Assembly (NCBI GenBank): GCA_035547835.1
Contig: DASZTW010000008.1
Location: 124,001 to 188,000 of the forward strand
Direction of reading: 5' to 3'
DNA length: 64,000 nucleotides
DNA from: Acidimicrobiales bacterium
GTDB lineage: Bacteria > Actinomycetota > Acidimicrobiia > Acidimicrobiales > Iamiaceae
Below the pieces are notes generated by a model. The model saw only the letters and a program-made list of their open reading frames with translations, did not search any database and was not told where the DNA came from. A program made the translations under genes and the position numbers. Positions 43,687 through 52,280 of this stretch are shown here, piece by piece; the stretch's first letter is position 1, and every line of letters begins with the position of its first letter.

Positions 43687-44928
43687 ATGGGAGACGCTTG
43701 GATCATCGACGCCGTTCGCACCCCCCGAGGCATCGGGAAGGTCGGGAAGGGCGCACTCGCTCATCTGCACACGCAACGGCTCGGCGCCACCGTGCTCGAG
43801 GCCATCGCGAAGCGCAACGACCTCGACACCAGAGATGTCGACGACGTCATCTTCGGTTGTTCCGCTCAGATGGGGACCCAGGCCGGTGACCTCGGCCGGA
43901 TGTCGGCCCTCGACGCCGGCTACGACACCGCCGTGAGCGGGGTCACCCTCGACCGCTTCTGTGGGTCGGGCATCACCAGCTCGGGCTTCGCCGCCGCGTC
44001 GATCATGGCCGGCCTCGAGGACGTCGTGGTCGCCGGCGGGGCGGAGATGATGTCGAGCTACGGCGCCAACATGGGCGGCGGCAACCGGACGCCGTTCATG
44101 GACAACGGCAACCTCCACCTCCGGGCGTTGCACCCGCAGACCAACCAGGGAGTCGCGGCCGACGCGATCGCCACCCTCGAGAACATCCCACGGTCTGCAC
44201 TCGACGAGCTGTCGGCCGAGTCCCAGCGCCGGGCGGCGGTGGCCATCGCCGAAGGCCGCTTCGAAAAGAGCCTGGTGCCGGTCCTGAACGAGGACGGCTC
44301 GGTGGCGCTCGACCACGAGGAGTACCCCCGGCCGAACACGACGCTCGAGTCGCTGTCGTCGCTGCCACCCTCGTTCGAGAAGCTCGCCGACATCCCCCTC
44401 GACGAGGAGCAGAACACCTACCGGTCGATGGTGCTGCGCCGCTACCCCGACTTGCAGATCGAGCACGTCCACCACGCGGGCAACAGTTCCGGCGTGGTCG
44501 ACGGCGCGGGCGCGATCTTGTACACGAGCCCCGACTACGCCAAGGCCCACGGGCTCACGCCCCGCGCCCGTGTCGTCGCAGTGGCCAACGTCGGTGACGA
44601 CCCGACGCTGATGCTCAACGCGCCGGTCCCGGCCACCCGCAAGGTGCTCGCCAAGGCCGGCCTGACGCTCGACGACATCGACCTCATCGAGATCAACGAA
44701 GCCTTCGCCGTGGTGGCCGAGAAGTACCAGCGCGACCTCGACGTCGACCGCGACAAGGTCAACGTGAACGGCGGCGCCATCGCGCTCGGTCACCCCATCG
44801 GTGCCACCGGCTCCATGCTGATCGGCACCGTGCTCGACGAGCTCGAGCGGCGTGACGGCCAGTTCGGCCTCGTCACGATGTGCGCAGCTGGCGGCATGGC
44901 GCCGGCGATCATCATCGAGCGGATCTGA
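43687..44928 (+). CDS. Acetyl-CoA C-acyltransferase (thiolase)
   Basis: A 413-residue catalytically complete thiolase: nucleophile C92 in DRFCGSGITS, NEAFAV, GGAIALGHPIGATG with the catalytic His, and the C-terminal CAAGGMAPAIIIERI with the second Cys. It cleaves 3-ketoacyl-CoA in beta-oxidation. The ATG at 43687 is kept though no strong ribosome binding site is seen. It converges with the acyl-CoA dehydrogenase genes across a hairpin. Confidence 0.93.
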   Translation: MGDAWIIDAVRTPRGIGKVGKGALAHLHTQRLGATVLEAIAKRNDLDTRDVDDVIFGCSAQMGTQAGDLGRMSALDAGYDTAVSGVTLDRFCGSGITSSGFAAASIMAGLEDVVVAGGAEMMSSYGANMGGGNRTPFMDNGNLHLRALHPQTNQGVAADAIATLENIPRSALDELSAESQRRAAVAIAEGRFEKSLVPVLNEDGSVALDHEEYPRPNTTLESLSSLPPSFEKLADIPLDEEQNTYRSMVLRRYPDLQIEHVHHAGNSSGVVDGAGAILYTSPDYAKAHGLTPRARVVAVANVGDDPTLMLNAPVPATRKVLAKAGLTLDDIDLIEINEAFAVVAEKYQRDLDVDRDKVNVNGGAIALGHPIGATGSMLIGTVLDELERRDGQFGLVTMCAAGGMAPAIIIERI

Positions 44929-44939
44929 CCGACGCGGCG

Positions 44940-44965
44940 AGCCCTCGGCCTTTCGGCCGGGGGCT
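44940..44965. terminator. Bidirectional hairpin between thiolase and dehydrogenase genes
   Basis: AGCCCTCGGCC and GGCCGGGGGCT form an 11-bp stem with one G-T pair and the tight loop TTTC. It fills the 36-base gap between convergent stops and touches the dehydrogenase stop codon. Confidence 0.65.
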
Positions 44966-46218
44966 CAACTGCGACGCGAGCCCCAGCTCTTCGCGTCGCG
45001 CAGCACGTCGCGGAACGGCTTGTCGCCGTCGACACTCGGCTCCCGGGGGAGCCCGAGCAGCCGTTCGCTCACGATGTTGCGCTGGATCTGGTTGCTACCG
45101 CCGGCGATCGAGAAGATCCGGCCGTTGAGGAAGTTGACCGAAGCGGCGTGGCCCGAGCTGCTCTCGTCGCGCCAGGCGACCGCGGTGCGCCCGGCCAGCT
45201 CCATGGCGACCGCGGCGCGCGCCGGGTCGCGCAGACCGAGCCCCAACTTGATGAGCGAGGCCGAGGTCGGGTCGGCCTTGCCGGCCATCATCGATTGGAT
45301 CACGCGCTTGGTGAGCTGGCCCTGCTCCCAATCGAGGATGTGGCCCCTCGCCACGAGCTGGCGCGCCGCGCCGTCGCCCGCGAGCCCCCGCGCGTCGGCG
45401 AGCTCGACGAGGTCGGGGGCGAGCGGGCGCCGACCGCCGCCACCGCCGAGCACGCGGTGGTCGCCGCCGGCGCCGCGCTCGAACGCGAGCATCGCGTTGG
45501 CGATCGGCCAGCCGCCGTTGACGTCGCCGAGCACCATGTCGTCGGTGACGACCACGTCGTCGAGGAACTCCTCGCAGAACTCCGCGCCACCGTTGATCTC
45601 ACGAATCGGCCGGACCGTGACCTGCGCATCGTGCAGCGGCACTTTGAACCAGGTGAGGCCCTTGTGCTTGGGCGCGTCCCAGTCGCTGCGGGCGAGGCAG
45701 ATCCCGTAGTCGGCGCTCATCGCACCCGACGACCAGACCTTCGTGCCGTTCAGGATCCACACGTCGCCGTCGCGGGTGGCGCGGGTGAGGAGCCCGGCAA
45801 GGTCGCTCCCGGCGCCGGGCTCCGACAGCAGTTGCACCCAGATCTCGTCGCCGCTGAGCATCCGCGGGATCCACCCGCGCTTTTGCTCCTCGCTCCCGTA
45901 CGCCAAGACGGTGGGCAACACGATGCCGAGCGTGACGCCGCTCGCGATGCCGCCCGGCGCCGGCACTTGGAACGCGGCGGACTCCTCGGCCCAGATCCGT
46001 TGGTGCTGGTCGGACAGGCCCTGCCCGCCGTACTCGACCGGGATCGTGATGCCGAAGTAGCCGGCTTCCCACGTGGCCTTCTGCTGCGCCTTGCCAGCCG
46101 CCACCGAGTCGGCATCGAACTCGTGGGCGGTGCGCAGCTCGACCCCTGAGCGGCGCGGCAAGTTCTCCTCCAGCCACGCCCGCATGGTGGACCGGTATCG
46201 GCCGAGGTCGTCGCTCAT
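44965..46218 (-). CDS. Acyl-CoA dehydrogenase, likely subunit of a heteromeric enzyme
   Basis: A 417-residue ACAD-fold protein. FAD/substrate segments are LLSEPGAGSDLAGLLTRA and NGTKVWSSGA, and the C-terminal SIAGGSNQIQRNIVSERLLG is typical of FadE-type dehydrogenases. The ATG at 46218 overlaps the stop of the upstream ACAD gene (ATGA). Adjacent, coupled ACAD pairs of about 375 and 417 residues match the alpha2beta2 dehydrogenases of steroid side-chain degradation; this assignment is inference. Confidence 0.88.
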   Translation of the reverse strand: MSDDLGRYRSTMRAWLEENLPRRSGVELRTAHEFDADSVAAGKAQQKATWEAGYFGITIPVEYGGQGLSDQHQRIWAEESAAFQVPAPGGIASGVTLGIVLPTVLAYGSEEQKRGWIPRMLSGDEIWVQLLSEPGAGSDLAGLLTRATRDGDVWILNGTKVWSSGAMSADYGICLARSDWDAPKHKGLTWFKVPLHDAQVTVRPIREINGGAEFCEEFLDDVVVTDDMVLGDVNGGWPIANAMLAFERGAGGDHRVLGGGGGRRPLAPDLVELADARGLAGDGAARQLVARGHILDWEQGQLTKRVIQSMMAGKADPTSASLIKLGLGLRDPARAAVAMELAGRTAVAWRDESSSGHAASVNFLNGRIFSIAGGSNQIQRNIVSERLLGLPREPSVDGDKPFRDVLRDAKSWGSRRS

Positions 46219-47342
46219 GAGGCCACTCCGAGCCCGTGGAACGCGCACACGCGCTCGCGCTGCAACGCTGGTTCGCCGTACAGCACGCTGTTCGACTGGA
46301 TCCGCCGCAAGTACAGGTGGAGGTCGTGCTCCCACGTGTAGCCGATGCCGCCGTGGACCTGCAGGCACTGCTGGGCGAGCGCGTTGGCGCGCTCGCCAAC
46401 CGACGCCGCCGCCATCGCGACGACTTCGGTCGCGGCGGGGTCCGCTTCTTGCACCGCAGCCGCCGCGGCGACCGCGGCCGCCTTGCAGATCTCGAGGGAG
46501 AGCACCTGGTCGGCGAGGATGTGCTTGATCGCCTGGAACGAGCCGATCGGTCGGCCGAACGCGATGCGGTCGCGGGCGTAGTCGAGCGTCAAGGTGAACA
46601 AGGCGTCGGCGGCGCCGACGGTCTCCGCGGCGGTGAGCGCGGTCGCGGTCTGGTGGGCGACGTCGAACACCTCGGCGCCGCTCCCCACGACTGCGCCGTC
46701 GCCCACGGTCACCCCGTCGAATGACACGTCCGCGAAGCGGCGGCTGAGGTCCAAGCTCGCCAACGGCGTGATCGTGACGCCGCCGGCGGCGGTCGGCACG
46801 AGCACGTGCACGGGCTCGCCGTCCCTGGACGCAGCCACGAGCAGCAAGTCGGCCGACGCCGCGTCCTGCACCGCACCGCGCGCCCCGTCGAGACGCAGCC
46901 GGTCGCCGTCGCCCGTGGCCGTGACCCCCGCGCCGTCGTCCCAACCGCCGTCGGGGCTCGCCCAGGCCCACGTCGCCACCGTCGTGCCGGCCACGACGCC
47001 GGGCAGTACTTCGGCCCGTTGGACGGCGGTCCCGCAGCGGGCGATCGTCGCGGCGACGACGTTCATCGGGACGAACGGTCCCGGCTGCACGTTGCGCCCC
47101 ATCTCCTCGGCCAGGATGGCGGCGTCGAGGAAGCCGGCGCCGCTGACGCTGCCGCCGCCGTCGGCCTCGGGCACGAGCATCGAGAACCAGCCGAGCTCGG
47201 CTGCCTTCTGCAGCCACTTGGGGTCGTAGCCGACGCTGTCGTCGTGCCAAGCACGGGTCTTCGCCACCGGCAGTTCGGCTTCGATGAACCGCACCGTGGT
47301 CTCGTGGAACAGCGCCTGGTCCTCGGTGAGATCCAGCTGCAC
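46215..47342 (-). CDS. Acyl-CoA dehydrogenase, likely partner subunit
   Basis: A 375-residue ACAD-like protein, shorter and more divergent than its neighbour. The N-terminal MQLDLTEDQALFHETTVRF and the C-terminal QQCLQVHGGIGYTWEHDLHL identify the family. The middle lacks a standard EPGAGSD segment (WAWASPDGGWDDGAG instead), so it may be the non-catalytic or FAD-incomplete half of a heteromer. The GTG at 47342 leaves 19 bases to the divergent gene, and GTATAC site 5 lies in that gap. Confidence 0.85.
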   Translation of the reverse strand: MQLDLTEDQALFHETTVRFIEAELPVAKTRAWHDDSVGYDPKWLQKAAELGWFSMLVPEADGGGSVSGAGFLDAAILAEEMGRNVQPGPFVPMNVVAATIARCGTAVQRAEVLPGVVAGTTVATWAWASPDGGWDDGAGVTATGDGDRLRLDGARGAVQDAASADLLLVAASRDGEPVHVLVPTAAGGVTITPLASLDLSRRFADVSFDGVTVGDGAVVGSGAEVFDVAHQTATALTAAETVGAADALFTLTLDYARDRIAFGRPIGSFQAIKHILADQVLSLEICKAAAVAAAAAVQEADPAATEVVAMAAASVGERANALAQQCLQVHGGIGYTWEHDLHLYLRRIQSNSVLYGEPALQRERVCAFHGLGVAS

Positions 47343-47347
47343 GTCGT

Positions 47348-47363
47348 ATAGAGTACACCCAAT
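47348..47363. promoter_or_regulatory. GTATAC operator, site 5
   Basis: ATAGAGTACACCCAAT lies in the 19-bp gap between divergent starts at 47342 and 47362 and touches the plus-strand ATG. There is no room for separate promoters and ribosome binding sites, so shared leaderless promoters are likely. Confidence 0.7.
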
Positions 47364-48159
47364 GCAACCCGTGGTCCGCACCGAGGTCACCGAGAACAAG
47401 GTCGGGATCATCACGCTCGACCGGCCGGAGCGACGCAACGCCGTGAACGGCCCGCTGGCCGAGCAGCTCGACGCCGCGGTGAAGGCGATGGCCGACGACG
47501 ACGGCGTGAAGGTCGTGGTGCTCACCGGTGCGGCACCTGAAGGCGGCACGGGCGGGTTCTGCTCCGGCGGCGACACCAAGCGCGACGCGTCGGACTCGTC
47601 GGGCCTCGCGCTGGGCGTGCCGCCTGACGCGCTCTCGGGCGACCTCGCCCGCCACGACCGGCACGCGTCGATGCTGCTGCACCAGATGCCGAAGGTGTCG
47701 ATCGCCATGGTCGGCGGCCCGGCGGTGGGAGCCGGGTTCGCGCTGGCGGGGGCCTGCGACTTGCGGTTCGCGTCCGACGATGCGCTGTTCTGCGCAGGGT
47801 TCTCGCCCAACGGCCTGAGCGGCGACTACGGCGGCTCCTTCTTCTGGACGCGCATCGCCGGTACGGCACTGACCCGCCGCTTGTACCTGCTGAACGAGAA
47901 GATCGGCGCGGCCCAGGCGCTCGCGTGGGGCATGGTCCACGAAGTCCGGGCCGCCGCCGAGCTGCGCGGCTACACGCTCGAGATCGCATCGATCCTCGCC
48001 CGGACCCCGCGCGAAGTGGTGGCGTTGATGAAGGACAACTTGAACCAGGCCGAAGACGAGGTCGATCGCCGGCGCTGGCTGCTCGCCAACGAGGCGGAGA
48101 ACCAGAGCGCGGCCGGTCGGGCGATGATGGCGCGCATGACCCGCCGACAGCAGGCGTAG
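47362..48159 (+). CDS. Enoyl-CoA hydratase/isomerase family protein
   Basis: A 265-residue crotonase-fold protein. Oxyanion segments are GFCSGGDTKRD and GGPAVGAGFALAGACDL; FSPNGLSGDYGGSFFW marks the second catalytic region with Asp rather than Glu. The C-terminal helix is basic. The ATG at 47362 has no ribosome binding site because the divergent dehydrogenase starts 20 bases away. Probably leaderless and in the GTATAC regulon. Confidence 0.88.
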   Translation: MQPVVRTEVTENKVGIITLDRPERRNAVNGPLAEQLDAAVKAMADDDGVKVVVLTGAAPEGGTGGFCSGGDTKRDASDSSGLALGVPPDALSGDLARHDRHASMLLHQMPKVSIAMVGGPAVGAGFALAGACDLRFASDDALFCAGFSPNGLSGDYGGSFFWTRIAGTALTRRLYLLNEKIGAAQALAWGMVHEVRAAAELRGYTLEIASILARTPREVVALMKDNLNQAEDEVDRRRWLLANEAENQSAAGRAMMARMTRRQQA

Positions 48160-48238
48160 CCCGGCACCGTTGCCCGCCAGCGGCGCGGCGGTGGCCCCCC
48201 TTGGTTCGGTTCCGACCGCCCGGCGGGTTGCACCGTTC

Positions 48239-49501
48239 TCAGCGCAGCGTCCCGACCTTCAAGTCGCGATACCGCACGTCCTTGTCGTCGCCCGGTTCGC
48301 GGGGGAGCCCGCAACCCTTCTCGCCGAGCACGTTGAGTTGGATCTCGTCGGTGCCGCCGCCAATCCGGTTGCCGGGGCTGGCCAAGTTGACCGACTGCAG
48401 GTCGCCGCCCATGGGGGAGTCGCTGCCTTGCAGCAGGCCGTCGGCACCAACGATGCGGTAGCTGAGGTCGCGCGACTCCTGGCAGATACGGGCGGTGGTG
48501 AGCTTCGCGATCGACCCGTCCGCACCGGTCAGCGCACCCCTGGCTGCCGCGATCCGGCGCATCGTCCAGCCGTTCACGCGGACTTGCGCGTGATAGCGGG
48601 CGAGGTCTTGGCGGATCACGGGATCCGAGCTGCGGCCGTACTGCTGTGCCAACTCGATCATCACTCTCGCCGGCACCGCACCGGCGCGGATCCTGCTCTG
48701 GCGTTGCTTGGCCGCTCGCCGGGCGCGCTCGATGACGGCGCCCACCGTCTTGTCGAGGTCGCCGTCGCGGCCCGAGCGCGCCGGCACGAGCCCGCGGGTA
48801 CCGCCGCCGGCCACCATCGTGCGCTCGCTCTGCATGGTCGTCTGCGCCACACGCCACCCGTCGCCCAGCGCGCCGATCTGGCGCCCGGCCGGCACCCGCG
48901 CTTCGGTGAGGAACACTTCGCAGAACTGGCTCGAGCCGCTCATCGTCTTGAGCGGCCGGACCTCGACGCCCGGCTGGTGCATGTCGATCGCGAAGTACGT
49001 CATGCCGCGGTGCTTCGGCACGTCGACATCGGTCCGAGCCAGCAACATGCCCATGTCGGCGGAGTCGGCCGCGGAGTTCCACACTTTCTGGCCGGTCACC
49101 ACCCACTCATCGCCGTCCAGGACCGCCCGGGTACCGACGCTGGCCAGGTCGGAGCCCGATCCCGGCTCGGAGAACAGTTGGCACCACGCCTTCTCGCCGA
49201 GCGCGATGGGGCGGACGAGCTCGTCGACCTGCTCCGGCGTGGCGTGCGCGAGGAGGGTGGGTGCGGCGAGCGCGGTGGCCAAGTGGCCAGCCGGCGGGCC
49301 CACCACTTCATTGGCGGCCAACGCGCGCACGATCGTGCGCGCCTCGCTGCCGTTCGCACCGCGGCCGCCGAGGCCGGCGGGCCAGGCGGGAAACGAGTAC
49401 CCGGCTTCGAACAACCGGCGCCACCACTCGCGCACCGTCAGCGAGTCGCTCCAGTTCCGGTCGACCCACGCCTGGACTTCGGCCGCGAGCGCCTCGCTCA
49501 A
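48239..49501 (-). CDS. Acyl-CoA dehydrogenase family protein, TTG start
   Basis: A 420-residue ACAD. Segments LFSEPGSGSDLASVGTRAV, VTGQKVWNSAADSADMGML and the C-terminal GGGTDEIQLNVLGEKGCGLP are typical. A TTG at 49501 is proposed as start: it overlaps the TGA of the MaoC gene in a TTGA, as the ATGA/GTGA overlaps do elsewhere here, and no ATG or GTG fits the family's N-terminus. Second gene of an operon with the MaoC hydratase, so it acts on the same acyl-CoA. Confidence 0.85.
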   Translation of the reverse strand: MSEALAAEVQAWVDRNWSDSLTVREWWRRLFEAGYSFPAWPAGLGGRGANGSEARTIVRALAANEVVGPPAGHLATALAAPTLLAHATPEQVDELVRPIALGEKAWCQLFSEPGSGSDLASVGTRAVLDGDEWVVTGQKVWNSAADSADMGMLLARTDVDVPKHRGMTYFAIDMHQPGVEVRPLKTMSGSSQFCEVFLTEARVPAGRQIGALGDGWRVAQTTMQSERTMVAGGGTRGLVPARSGRDGDLDKTVGAVIERARRAAKQRQSRIRAGAVPARVMIELAQQYGRSSDPVIRQDLARYHAQVRVNGWTMRRIAAARGALTGADGSIAKLTTARICQESRDLSYRIVGADGLLQGSDSPMGGDLQSVNLASPGNRIGGGTDEIQLNVLGEKGCGLPREPGDDKDVRYRDLKVGTLR

Positions 49502-50787
49502 TCGAGCTCGCCCCGGGCCTTGCGCTCGGCGACGATCTCCACGTGGCGCTGCATCATCCGCGCGGCCTGCTCGGCGAGGTCCGACGGCGGGGTCGGCAGA
49601 GTGACGTCGCCGTGCTCGCGGCTCGGGAGGGCGACGGTAGCCTTGCCGGGGCAGGTGACGGTGTCGCGCTGGTTGGTGCCGCGCATCTCGATGTCGACGA
49701 CCGCGTTGCCGGCATCGTCGATCCGCTTGTCGACGACTTCTCCGGTGATGATGTGGGTGTCGCCGATGTAGTTGAACTTGCGGATCTCGCTCGACTGCTG
49801 CACGAGCCAGCCGTCGTCTCCCATCCAGTCGGTGGAGAAGTGCGACAGGTGGCAGTCGCGCATCACCCCGTAGTCGTAGGCCATCGGGTTGCCGATCGCC
49901 TGGGCCCACGCCGAGTCCCAGTGCACGCGCTGCGCCACGTCGGGCACGCCGTACTCGTTCTTCACGTAGAACGGTGCGATCCGCTGCCGGTTCTTGTACG
50001 CGATGCGGTTCGAGCACGGCGCGTACGGCACGAACCCGTAGCCGCCCGCGTGGAACACGATCATGTCGGTGGTGGTCAGCGGGCCCTTGGCCATGGCGGG
50101 GAGCGAGTCGCCGACCTGCACGTCCTCCCACCAGCGCTTCTCCGCCCCGCGCACGTGCTCGTTGGCGTAGACCTCGTCGATCTTCGCGAGATCGTCGTCG
50201 GTGTAGGTGGCCGGCTCGATCGCGGCGTACTTGCCCTTCTCGCGGGCGGTCTTGCGCTCGGTGTGGATCGCAAGTGTGCGCGAGGTGGCGACGATCTCCG
50301 CGCGCTGGTTGAACTTCACGTTCAAGTACGTCATCAGGATCGAGCGGTTCGCGAACTCGGACTTCTTTTCGATCACCGACTCCGTGCCGCCGAAGCTGTA
50401 GAGCTCGTCGCCTTCTTTGAGTGGCTGGTACCAGTTCCACGTGCTGCCCGACACGAACACGTGGATGCCTCGGAACGACGGTCGGCGGATCTTCTCCTTC
50501 GGCGGGTCGCCGTACAGCGGCCGGTTGAGCGCGATGCCGATCATCGGGGGCGCGATCTGTGCGCCCCACCGCGTGCGCTCGCCGTACGTCTCGGAGTTGT
50601 ACAGCGGGTTGTCGTCGCCGTAGCTGCGAGCGAAGTTCCGGATGCTGTCGCGGTTGACCACCGTGAGGTGCTCGTGCGATCCCAACGGTGCGTACCGGCC
50701 GGCGAGCGACTTCGCCCGCTCGATGTCCTCCTCCTTGAAGGAGTAGTCGGTGGCCTTTTCGAACTCGGCGGAGGTCGCAGAAGACAT
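49498..50787 (-). CDS. Two-domain MaoC/FAS1-type acyl-CoA hydratase
   Basis: 429 residues with two hot-dog domains. The N-terminal one (about 20-170) has DNPLYNSETYGERTRWGAQI and APPMIG, the C-terminal one (about 220-400) has RVHWDSAWAQAIGNPMAYDY and HLSHFSTDWMG. Such fused hydratases hydrate bulky enoyl-CoAs, with one domain usually inactive. The ATG at 50787 is 4 bases from GTATAC site 6, suggesting a leaderless transcript. The stop overlaps the dehydrogenase start. Confidence 0.87.
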   Translation of the reverse strand: MSSATSAEFEKATDYSFKEEDIERAKSLAGRYAPLGSHEHLTVVNRDSIRNFARSYGDDNPLYNSETYGERTRWGAQIAPPMIGIALNRPLYGDPPKEKIRRPSFRGIHVFVSGSTWNWYQPLKEGDELYSFGGTESVIEKKSEFANRSILMTYLNVKFNQRAEIVATSRTLAIHTERKTAREKGKYAAIEPATYTDDDLAKIDEVYANEHVRGAEKRWWEDVQVGDSLPAMAKGPLTTTDMIVFHAGGYGFVPYAPCSNRIAYKNRQRIAPFYVKNEYGVPDVAQRVHWDSAWAQAIGNPMAYDYGVMRDCHLSHFSTDWMGDDGWLVQQSSEIRKFNYIGDTHIITGEVVDKRIDDAGNAVVDIEMRGTNQRDTVTCPGKATVALPSREHGDVTLPTPPSDLAEQAARMMQRHVEIVAERKARGELD

Positions 50788-50791
50788 GGCT

Positions 50792-50807
50792 AAAGAGTAC
50801 ACCCTTT
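50792..50807. promoter_or_regulatory. GTATAC operator, site 6
   Basis: AAAGAGTACACCCTTT, the most symmetric of the long forms: arms AAAGAGTA and, reversed, AAAGGGTG. It lies 4 bases upstream of the MaoC start at 50787. Confidence 0.75.
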
Positions 50808-50931
50808 AGCGGCAGGCCGCCAACGGCCCAATGGCCCGTGGAGGACGGCCCACCATCCCGTTCCGCGCGGAAGATGCGACGGCAGCGGTCACTTCCCACG
50901 CGCAGAAGGGGAGGCGGGGCTCGCTCGGAGA

Positions 50932-50947
50932 GAAGAGTGTACGGTTC
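50932..50947. promoter_or_regulatory. GTATAC-type operator, site 7
   Basis: GAAGAGTGTACGGTTC keeps the GAGTGTAC core; the right arm differs from the consensus. It lies 5 bases upstream of the CoA transferase start at 50953, in the gap shared with the divergent MaoC gene. Confidence 0.55.
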
Positions 50948-50952
50948 TTCCG

Positions 50953-52197
50953 GTGGACCCTGGAGAACAGGATGTCGGCGCGGACCGCGGACCGGCAGCG
51001 CCCGCCGGCAAGGCCCTCGCCGGGTTGCGGGTCCTCGACTTGAGCCTCGCCGAGGCCGGCCCCGTGTGCGCGCAGTGGCTGGCCTGGTTCGGCGCCGACG
51101 TGGTGCGGGTCGACCCTCCGCCGGGCCCGGGTGTGCCGTTGGAGCTGCTCGAGATCGGGCTGCACCTGGCCAACAACATGAACAAGCGCTCGGTCTTCCT
51201 CGACTACCGCCAGCCCGAGGGTCTGGCGCTGCTGCGCCGCCTGGTGCCGCGGTTCGACGTCGTGGTCGAGAACTTCCGCACCGGCGTCGCTGCGTCGTAC
51301 GGCCTGGGCTACGACGATCTCCGCGCGCTCAAGCCCGCGCTCGTGTACTGCTCGATCAAGGGCTACGGCACGACCGGCCCGTACCGCGACTATCCCGCCC
51401 TCGACCCGGTCACGCAGGCGGCGGGCGGCGCGATGTCGATCACCGGCGAGCCCGACGGGCCACCGATCCGCACCGCGTACGTGGGCGCTGACCACCTGTC
51501 GGGCTCGATGGCGGCGACCGCGGTGCTGGCGGCGTACGTGCGGATGCTGCGCACCGGCCACGGCGAGTACGTCGAGCTGTCGATGCAGGAAGCCGTGCTG
51601 AGCGCGCTGCGGTCGATGATCCTCATCGACTCGCCGGACGGCCGCTTCATGCCCCGGGTCGGCAACCGCATGGGCGCCCCGACCGACTTGTACGCCTGCC
51701 CGCCGTTCGGCGCCAACGACTACGTCCAGATCGCCGCGCCGGGCGACAAGCTGTTCGACCGTCTCGCCATCGCCATCGGCCAGCCGGAGCTGGTGACCGA
51801 CGAGCGCTTCGACTCGGTGCGGCTCCGCAACCGCAACCGCGGCGCGCTGCGCGAGATCGTCGCTAAGTGGACCGCGCAGCGCTCGAAGTGGGAGGCGATG
51901 CGCGAGTTGGCCGAGGCCGGTGTGCCCGCGTCGGCGGTGTTCGACAGCGACGACCTCCGCGCCAACGAGCACTTGCGCGAGCGCGGCGCGTGGGTCGAGG
52001 TCACCCACCCCCTGCGGGGCACGACCGAGGTCGTCAACAACCCCGCTCGCATGGCTTCAGCCGTCCCGCTGGCCGCCGCGCCGAAGTACGGCGAGCACAC
52101 CGTGGAGGTCCTTACCGCCGAGCTCGGCCTCGACCGTCCTGAGTTGGAACGCCTCGAGGCGCACCAGATCGTCGACCTCCGCAACGTGCCCGACTGA
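50953..52197 (+). CDS. Class III CoA transferase (CaiB/BaiF family)
   Basis: A 414-residue CoA transferase that moves CoA between acids through an aspartyl intermediate. Family blocks are KALAGLRVLDLSLAEAGPVC, the CoA loop region NKRSVFLDYRQPEGLALL, and YPALDPVTQAAGGAMSITG, where the Asp is the expected catalytic residue. The GTG at 50953 sits right behind GTATAC site 7 without a clear ribosome binding site. It could recycle CoA among intermediates of the same pathway. Confidence 0.9.
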   Translation: MDPGEQDVGADRGPAAPAGKALAGLRVLDLSLAEAGPVCAQWLAWFGADVVRVDPPPGPGVPLELLEIGLHLANNMNKRSVFLDYRQPEGLALLRRLVPRFDVVVENFRTGVAASYGLGYDDLRALKPALVYCSIKGYGTTGPYRDYPALDPVTQAAGGAMSITGEPDGPPIRTAYVGADHLSGSMAATAVLAAYVRMLRTGHGEYVELSMQEAVLSALRSMILIDSPDGRFMPRVGNRMGAPTDLYACPPFGANDYVQIAAPGDKLFDRLAIAIGQPELVTDERFDSVRLRNRNRGALREIVAKWTAQRSKWEAMRELAEAGVPASAVFDSDDLRANEHLRERGAWVEVTHPLRGTTEVVNNPARMASAVPLAAAPKYGEHTVEVLTAELGLDRPELERLEAHQIVDLRNVPD

Positions 52198-52280
52198 AGT
52201 GACCAGGGTGCCGTCACTGCCCACCTCTCTGACGGTGACCAGCAGGTCGGCGCAGCTTCCGTCGCCGGCGGTGCCGCGGC

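Noticed and set aside
44965-47940. A 991-codon minus-strand open frame
   Set aside because: Only its last 417 codons are protein-like (acyl-CoA dehydrogenase); the rest is the wrong frame of the adjacent dehydrogenase and hydratase genes, kept open by high GC content.
52198-52280. A protein-like minus-strand stretch after the Gfo/Idh/MocA gene
   Set aside because: It lacks a start and a recognisable family, and lies between two solid gene ends; possibly a remnant but not supportable.
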